A DNA stretch of 19,469 nucleotides. It comes from an uncultured Prevotellaceae bacterium. Lineage in GTDB: Bacteria > Bacteroidota > Bacteroidia > Bacteroidales > Bacteroidaceae. The stretch lies in the NCBI GenBank assembly GCA_946539475.1, contig CAMNHM010000040.1:1-19469 (forward strand), given 5' to 3'. How positions within the stretch are numbered: the stretch's first letter is position 1; each line of letters starts with the position of its first letter. Under the pieces are notes generated by a model. It saw only the letters and a program-made list of their open reading frames with translations, searched no databases and was not told the DNA's origin. This document shows positions 15,175 to 19,469 of the stretch, one piece after another. The position numbers were made by a program, and so were the translations under genes.

Positions 15175-15208
15175 GGAGTTTTACGGAGTTATCGGAGCTT
15201 ACGGAGCA
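15175..15208 (-). repeat. Four short GGAG(T/C) direct repeats between recG and the MG2 gene
   Basis: Plus-strand units beginning GGAG occur at 15175, 15185, 15194 and 15203, a 9-10 bp period with ACGGAG and ATCGGAG variants; on the transcribed strand they read CTCC-GTAA-like. They fill half of the 65-bp gap. The role is unknown. Confidence 0.6.
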
Positions 15209-15214
15209 TGCTGA

Positions 15215-17320
15215 TTACGAGATATCGCTCCAGTTGACTTCAGTCTTGCGCATCTGTCGCAGGTGGTTCCAAAGGATCATGTATTTGTCGCTCTGGCCGT
15301 CGGGATCATCGTCGATGATGCGCTGTGCCTCGTCGCGCGCCATCTGGACGAGCTGTCCGTCAGTGGCAATATTGGCGATACGCAGGTCGAAGGCCATACC
15401 GCTCTGCTGCGTGCCCTCCAGGTCGCCTGGTCCGCGCAGTTTGAGGTCAGCCTCTGCAATACGGAAGCCATCGTTCGTCTGGCACATGATGTCGATGCGC
15501 TTGCGGGTGACATCGGTGAGTTTGAAGGGTGTGACGAGAATGCAATAGGACTGGTCGGCGCCACGCCCTACGCGTCCACGCAACTGATGAAGCTGGGAGA
15601 GGCCGAAGCGATGGGCGTCGAGAACGACCATCACCGAGGCGTTGGGCACGTTGACGCCCACCTCAATGACTGTGGTGGCGACGAGGATTTGCGTCTGTCC
15701 ACTGACAAAGCGCTGCATCTCGGCCTCTTTCTCGCTGGCCTTCATACGCCCGTGGACCTTGCTAAGGCGGAACTCTGGAAAAGCCTCGCAGAGTGCCCCG
15801 AAGCCCTGCTCGAGATTCTTCAGGTCGATCTTTGCACTTTCTTCAATCAGCGGGAAGACGATGTAGACCTGGCGGCCTTCGTGAATCTGGCGGCGTATGC
15901 CGTCGTAGAGCGATGTCATACGCGTGTCGTAGACATGCGTAGTGCGGATTGGCTTCCGGCCTGGCGGCAGCTCATCGATGACGCTCACGTCGAGGTCGCC
16001 GTAGAGGGTCATGGCCAGCGTGCGGGGAATGGGTGTCGCCGTCATCACCAGCACGTGCGGGGCACTGTCGTCGGAAGGGCTTTTCTTCCAGAGCTTTGCC
16101 CGCTGTGCCACGCCGAAGCGATGCTGCTCGTCGATGACGACGAGTCCGAGGCGATGGAAGACCACCGTGTCCTCAATGACGGCATGCGTGCCGACGAGGA
16201 TCTCTACCGTGCCGTCCTGCAGTCCGCTGAGCACTTCCTTCCGCTTCTTGCCTTTGACGACCCCCGTAAGCAGCTCTACGCGCACGGGCATGTCGCGAAG
16301 GAAGTCGCGCAGCGTCTGCAGGTGCTGCTCGGCAAGTATCTCGGTGGGAGCCATGATGCATGCCTGGAAGCCATTATCGAGCGCGATGAGCATCGTCATC
16401 AGTGCCACGAGGGTCTTTCCCGATCCCACGTCGCCCTGCAGCAGGCGGTTCATCTGGCGTCCGGAGCAGAGGTCGGAGCGTATCTCGTGCATCACCCTCT
16501 TCTGTGCTCCCGTGAGATCGAAGGGCAGGTTGCGGTGGTAGAAGCTGTTAAACACCGTGCCTATGCGGTTGAACACGAAGCCCCGATAGCGGTGACGCTG
16601 CTCGCGCGCGTACCTTAGTATGTTCAGCTGTACGAAGAAGAGCTCCTCGAACTTCAGCCGCACACGGGCACGCTCAAGCTGACGGGCATCACTGGGGAAG
16701 TGAATGGCACGCAGAGCCTCGTCGCGCCCCATCAGATGGCGCGCAGCGAGGAGGTCGGCGGGCAACGTCTCGGGCAGTGCCTCCTTCAGGCGGTCGAGAA
16801 GGGTGCGCATGATGCGCTCCATGGAACGGGAGGTGAAGCTCACCTTTTTCATCTTCTCCGTCGTGGAATAGTAGGGTTGCATGCCCATAGCCGACGTGTC
16901 GACCTTCGAAGCGTCGTCGACATCGGGATGCTGCACCTGCAGGCGGTTGTTGAACACTGACGGTCGTCCGAAGATGAGGTAGTCGCGCCCGATCTTATAG
17001 TTCTGCTTGGCATATTTGCCGCCATTGAACCATACCAGGTCGATGATGCCTGTGCCGTCGGAGAAGTGAGCCACGACACGCTCCTTACGGGGACCCATGT
17101 CGAACGTCTCGAAGCTCAGTATCTGACCTACCACCTGCACGAAGGGCATGTCGCCCGTCAGCTCGCTGATCCGATAGACTTTCGAACGGTCGATATGCTT
17201 AAAGGGATAGTATTCCAGCAGGTCGCCGAAGGTCTCGATGCCAAGCTCCTTACTCAGCACCTTCTTCCTGTTGGGCCCTACGCCCGTGAGGAACATCACG
17301 TCCTGTCCCAGAATATCCAT
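15215..17320 (-). CDS. recG: ATP-dependent DNA helicase RecG
   Basis: A 701-aa superfamily 2 helicase that remodels stalled forks and branched recombination intermediates in the cytoplasm. The N-terminal wedge/OB domain (~50-150) includes VVGQILSFETF and VWFNGGKYAKQ. Helicase motifs appear in order: Walker A GDVGSGKT (296-303), APTEILAEQH (324-333), GTHA (377-380), the RecG-type Walker B DEQHRFG (397-403), TATPIPRT (427-434), and motif VI QLRGRVGRG (589-597). The C-terminal AEADLKLRGPGDLEGTQQSG block is also typical. Length is close to the family's ~680-710 aa, so the gene looks intact. It starts 29 bp after the ispD stop codon and is probably co-transcribed from the ispD promoter. Confidence 0.97.
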   Translation of the reverse strand: MDILGQDVMFLTGVGPNRKKVLSKELGIETFGDLLEYYPFKHIDRSKVYRISELTGDMPFVQVVGQILSFETFDMGPRKERVVAHFSDGTGIIDLVWFNGGKYAKQNYKIGRDYLIFGRPSVFNNRLQVQHPDVDDASKVDTSAMGMQPYYSTTEKMKKVSFTSRSMERIMRTLLDRLKEALPETLPADLLAARHLMGRDEALRAIHFPSDARQLERARVRLKFEELFFVQLNILRYAREQRHRYRGFVFNRIGTVFNSFYHRNLPFDLTGAQKRVMHEIRSDLCSGRQMNRLLQGDVGSGKTLVALMTMLIALDNGFQACIMAPTEILAEQHLQTLRDFLRDMPVRVELLTGVVKGKKRKEVLSGLQDGTVEILVGTHAVIEDTVVFHRLGLVVIDEQHRFGVAQRAKLWKKSPSDDSAPHVLVMTATPIPRTLAMTLYGDLDVSVIDELPPGRKPIRTTHVYDTRMTSLYDGIRRQIHEGRQVYIVFPLIEESAKIDLKNLEQGFGALCEAFPEFRLSKVHGRMKASEKEAEMQRFVSGQTQILVATTVIEVGVNVPNASVMVVLDAHRFGLSQLHQLRGRVGRGADQSYCILVTPFKLTDVTRKRIDIMCQTNDGFRIAEADLKLRGPGDLEGTQQSGMAFDLRIANIATDGQLVQMARDEAQRIIDDDPDGQSDKYMILWNHLRQMRKTEVNWSDIS

Positions 17321-17349
17321 CTCTATACTGCCTCGCGTCGAATTCTCAA

Positions 17350-18006
17350 CTACACCAGCACCTCAGCCAGCCGGATGTCGAAGGGCGTGGTGATCTTGAT
17401 GTTCTCGCGGTTGCCCTCCACCATCGCCACCTCATGTCCGAAAGCCTCGACCACGGAGGCATCGTCGGTAAACGTCTCACGATAGGGCTGGCGGTTGGCT
17501 GCCTTCAGCAGCTGGATGTCGAAGGTCTGGGGCGTCTGCACCAGGCGGTAGTCGTCGCGGAAGACGTTGCCTTCCGTCACATGGCGCAGCGTCTCGACCA
17601 CCGGCACGACGGGTATGACTGCCTGCTGGCTGCGTGCTGCCTCGAAGCAGCGCCTGATGACGTCGATGCTGACGAAGGGTCGCACACCATCGTGCACGCC
17701 TACCACGCCCCGCTCATCATCCGGGATGAGGGCCAGACCATTCTGCACGGAGTGGAAACGCGTGCGCCCGCCATCGGCCAGCTGATAGGGAATGTTGAAC
17801 TGGTGCTGCTGACACAGCGACTGCCAGTATCCCTGCTGTGCGCGGGGCAGCACCAGGACAATCTTCAGGTCGGCAGAATAGCATCGGAACTGCATCAGCG
17901 TACGCATCAGCACGGGAATCCCTCCCACGGGAAGGAATTGTTTGGGCACCTCGCCACCCATACGCAGGCCCTTACCGCCTGCCACGATAATCACATAGTC
18001 GGCCAT
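17350..18006 (-). CDS. ispD: 2-C-methyl-D-erythritol 4-phosphate cytidylyltransferase
   Basis: A 218-aa cytosolic enzyme of the non-mevalonate isoprenoid pathway that couples CTP with methylerythritol phosphate. The CTP-binding loop [10 protein letters not shown] (8-17) is followed by PKQF (21-24), [13 protein letters not shown] (79-91), HDGVRP (105-110, where HDAVRP is more common), QTPQTF (157-162), TDDAS (180-184) and NIKITTPFD (202-210). All expected blocks are present at normal spacing. It is first in the ispD-recG unit. Its promoter -7 box is only about 20 nt upstream of the ATG, so the leader is very short, and no Shine-Dalgarno is visible. The gene is divergent from the pseudouridine synthase gene across 80 bp. 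Confidence 0.96.
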   Translation of the reverse strand: MADYVIIVAGGKGLRMGGEVPKQFLPVGGIPVLMRTLMQFRCYSADLKIVLVLPRAQQGYWQSLCQQHQFNIPYQLADGGRTRFHSVQNGLALIPDDERGVVGVHDGVRPFVSIDVIRRCFEAARSQQAVIPVVPVVETLRHVTEGNVFRDDYRLVQTPQTFDIQLLKAANRQPYRETFTDDASVVEAFGHEVAMVEGNRENIKITTPFDIRLAEVLV

Positions 18007-18026
18007 AGTCGTTAACGATTTTCTGG

Positions 18027-18034
18027 CAAAGGTA
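18027..18034 (-). promoter_or_regulatory. Bacteroidota -7 box for ispD-recG
   Basis: The minus strand reads TACCTTTG (TAnnTTTG), ending about 20 nt before the ispD ATG. It is paired symmetrically with the plus-strand box at 18057-18064, so the two promoters face away from each other and share their upstream DNA. Confidence 0.55.
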
Positions 18035-18058
18035 CGAATAATTCCCGAATAATTCGTA
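18033..18058. promoter_or_regulatory. Near-perfect inverted repeat between the divergent promoters
   Basis: TACGAATAATTC (18033-18044) and GAATAATTCGTA (18047-18058) are inverted copies with one mismatch and a CC spacer. The outer TA of each arm is the TA of each -7 box. It could be an operator, or simply a consequence of two overlapping promoters. Confidence 0.5.
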
Positions 18059-18064
18059 TCTTTG
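18057..18064 (+). promoter_or_regulatory. Bacteroidota -7 box for the pseudouridine synthase gene
   Basis: TATCTTTG matches TAnnTTTG exactly and lies 22 nt before the ATG at 18087, giving a short leader. No TTTG -33 element is seen; the region where it should be overlaps the ispD promoter. Confidence 0.55.
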
Positions 18065-18086
18065 CAGGCAAAAAAGTGATTTTAGC

Positions 18087-18791
18087 ATGCAAGTAGTCTA
18101 CGAGGACAACCATATCATCATCGTTTCGAAGAGCAGCGGCGAGATCGTACAGGGCGACAAGACGGGCGACACGCCACTCTCGGAGACCGTGAAGCAATAC
18201 CTGAAGGAGAAATACCAGAAGCCCGGTAACGTCTTCCTCGGCGTAGCCCACCGCCTCGACAGGCCCGTCAGCGGTCTCGTCGTCTTTGCACGAACGTCGA
18301 AGGCCCTTACCCGCCTGAACAAGATGTTTGCCGAAGGGCAGGTGCACAAGACCTACTGGGCGATTACCGAGAGAAGAGAGGAGAGCGGAAAGGGGAAAGA
18401 GGAGGGCGGCCAATTGCTCACCCACTGGCTCGTGCGCAACGAGCAGCAGAACAAATCATACGCCTACGACCACGAGGTACCTCGCTCAAAAAAGGCGCAG
18501 CTGCGCTATGCGCCCATCGCCAAGGGCGACCGATACCAACTGCTGGAGGTAGAGCTGCTGACGGGCCGCCACCACCAGATACGCTGCCAGCTGTCGGCCG
18601 CCGGCATGCCCATCAAAGGCGACCTGAAGTATGGCGCACGTCGCTCCAACCCTGACGGGAGCATCTCGCTGCTGGCGCGCCGCATCGAGTTCGTCCATCC
18701 CGTCTCGGGGGCCGACATCAGCGTCGAGGCTCCCCTACCCGACGACCCCCTCTGGCAGGCTTTGACACAGCAGATGTCTCACTTAAAATAA
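18087..18791 (+). CDS. RluA-family RNA pseudouridine synthase
   Basis: A 234-aa enzyme converting uridine to pseudouridine in rRNA or tRNA. The catalytic motif HRLDRPVSG (55-63) supplies Asp58. Later blocks GRHHQIR (160-166) and FVHPVSG (202-208) are also conserved in the family. There is no N-terminal S4 domain: the protein starts directly with VVYEDNHIIIVSK, as in RluA/RluC-catalytic-core proteins. The exact target uridine cannot be told from sequence. A hydrophilic insert rich in Glu, Lys and Gly (~95-108) is encoded by a nearly pure purine stretch. The lipoprotein gene follows 7 bp after the stop, so the two are probably one transcript. Confidence 0.93.
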   Translation: MQVVYEDNHIIIVSKSSGEIVQGDKTGDTPLSETVKQYLKEKYQKPGNVFLGVAHRLDRPVSGLVVFARTSKALTRLNKMFAEGQVHKTYWAITERREESGKGKEEGGQLLTHWLVRNEQQNKSYAYDHEVPRSKKAQLRYAPIAKGDRYQLLEVELLTGRHHQIRCQLSAAGMPIKGDLKYGARRSNPDGSISLLARRIEFVHPVSGADISVEAPLPDDPLWQALTQQMSHLK

Positions 18792-18798
18792 TGAATAT

Positions 18799-19377
18799 AT
18801 GCACGCGAAGACAACAATTTTCCTATTGGCAGCAATGCTGACTGCCTGCGGGAGCAATGCTCCAAAGGACAGCAAACAGGAGGAGCAGGGAGCAAATCCT
18901 ACTGAGGCGACCGTCGTACAACAGTCCTCCCCCGACATCGACGACCTTGTCGGCGAGATGGCCCGCTACTATGCTGCCAGCAACAAGCTCTGCGACGAGC
19001 TGACGAAAGGTGAGCTCGAGCCGTCGAAAAAGGACGGGCAGACCTACCGCGAATACGTTGGCGATGCCCTCGTGGCACGCTTCCGGCTCTGGAAGGCCGA
19101 CGGAGGAGCCGCAGTGCTTTGCGTCTTCCTCAGCGACTATACGACAACGGGCCCCGGGCGCGACCGGATGGACTTCTGGCGCTTCGAGAACGGCGAGCGC
19201 AAGCAGCTGCCGACCGAGAAGATGGTGCCTGGCATAGAGCTCAACGAGCGCGTGGAGATCCGCAAAGATATCGACGTCTACTATTCCGACTCCCAGCTCG
19301 ACCCTGACTATAGCTATGTCTGGAACGGAGTCGACGCCTTCATACGTAACGAGGACCTCGAAGGCTACGAGGAATAG
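18799..19377 (+). CDS. Small lipoprotein of unknown function
   Basis: A 192-aa predicted lipoprotein. The signal peptide ends in the lipobox LTAC with Cys17 as the lipidation site, followed by GSN and a flexible hydrophilic linker (~18-48). The globular part (~49-192) contains FRLWKADGGAAVLCVFLSDY and MDFWRFENGERKQLP, suggesting a beta-rich domain; I do not recognise its family. The start at 18799 is required by the signal peptide: the ATG at 18791, which overlaps the preceding stop, is in another frame. It is second in the unit with the pseudouridine synthase and is closed by the hairpin at 19384-19413. Confidence 0.8.
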   Translation: MHAKTTIFLLAAMLTACGSNAPKDSKQEEQGANPTEATVVQQSSPDIDDLVGEMARYYAASNKLCDELTKGELEPSKKDGQTYREYVGDALVARFRLWKADGGAAVLCVFLSDYTTTGPGRDRMDFWRFENGERKQLPTEKMVPGIELNERVEIRKDIDVYYSDSQLDPDYSYVWNGVDAFIRNEDLEGYEE

Positions 19378-19383
19378 AAAGGA

Positions 19384-19413
19384 AGAAGGACAGCCGCTGT
19401 CGACTGTCCTTCT
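19384..19413. terminator. Bidirectional terminator between lipoprotein gene and tRNA-Thr
   Basis: A perfect 10-bp stem AGAAGGACAG / CTGTCCTTCT has a 10-nt loop. On the plus strand it is followed by CTTGCTG, a poor T-run; on the minus strand by TCCTTTCT, which is pyrimidine-rich. It sits between two convergent genes, as expected for a shared terminator. Confidence 0.7.
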
Positions 19414-19420
19414 CTTGCTG

Positions 19421-19469
19421 AGCCTCTTGTCGGATTCGAACCAACGACCCCGAGATTACAAATCACGTG
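19421..19469 (-). tRNA. tRNA-Thr (anticodon UGU), 3' part; 5' end outside the window
   Basis: The minus strand gives the anticodon arm, variable loop, T arm and acceptor 3' strand. The anticodon loop is TTTGTAA with TGT at 19460-19458, reading ACA (Thr). The T arm is GTTGG-TTCGAAT-CCGAC. The acceptor strand AAGAGGC is followed by discriminator T at 19421. CCA is not encoded (the next bases are CAGC). The five-base variable loop is GGGTC. The anticodon stem as seen has a central U-U pair (positions 29 and 41). The D arm and 5' acceptor strand are missing because the window ends. Confidence 0.88.

Noticed and set aside
15175..15208. Possible CRISPR array
   Set aside because: Units are only 9-10 bp with no spacers of fixed length, and no cas genes are nearby.
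14223..15548. 441-codon plus-strand open frame
   Set aside because: Antisense to the MG2-domain gene and the end of recG; crosses two real genes.
15263..16618. 451-codon plus-strand open frame
   Set aside because: Lies wholly antisense to recG, whose motifs are all intact on the minus strand; no signal or recognisable domain.
17754..17766. GAAACGCGTGCG as a third copy of the palindromic operator
   Set aside because: Only one half of the palindrome matches and it is inside the ispD coding sequence.

Overview
The window looks like chromosomal DNA of a Prevotella-like member of the Bacteroidales (phylum Bacteroidota). The evidence is several secreted proteins with type IX secretion (T9SS)-like C-terminal tails ending in KKVVVR, KKVIVK or NVIVR, promoters matching the Bacteroidota -7 box TAnnTTTG, weak Shine-Dalgarno sites, an interpain-like C10 protease carrying BspA-type leucine-rich repeats, and an MG2-domain cell-envelope protein. 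I see no phage, insertion sequence, plasmid or CRISPR signature. Almost every gene lies on the minus strand.

Layout in minus-strand transcription order, from high to low coordinates. (1) About 18.0-12.2 kb is a probable housekeeping transcription unit: ispD (isoprenoid synthesis), recG (branched-DNA helicase), then a 968-aa MG2-domain envelope protein behind four short GGAG repeats. (2) About 12.06-6.85 kb is a three-gene unit of exported proteins. It holds a tandemly duplicated surface protein (435 aa after correcting the start), an Omp28-like thioredoxin-fold protein with CGNC, and a C10 cysteine protease. The last two overlap by 4 nt (ATGA), and the unit ends in a hairpin plus T8 terminator. 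(3) At 6.73-5.99 kb is a membrane-anchored AraC-type regulator whose linker is six perfect Trp heptads. (4) About 5.88-0.14 kb is a 1526-aa modular adhesin-like protein followed at 11 bp by an exported alpha/beta hydrolase.

On the plus strand, an 80-bp divergent control region at 18.0-18.09 kb separates ispD from an RluA-type pseudouridine synthase gene, which is followed 7 bp later by a small lipoprotein gene. A bidirectional hairpin separates the lipoprotein from a convergent tRNA-Thr(UGU), truncated by the window edge.

The most interesting material is in 5.9-12.2 kb. The Trp-heptad regulator sits between two secreted-protein units. The promoters of both units carry the same palindromic motif, TGAAACGYGTTT, at nearly the same distance (46-47 bp of intervening sequence) upstream of the -7 box. 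My inference, not shown by the sequence, is that the membrane-tethered regulator controls both units, so that surface adhesin, esterase-like hydrolase, thioredoxin-like protein and protease form one regulon.
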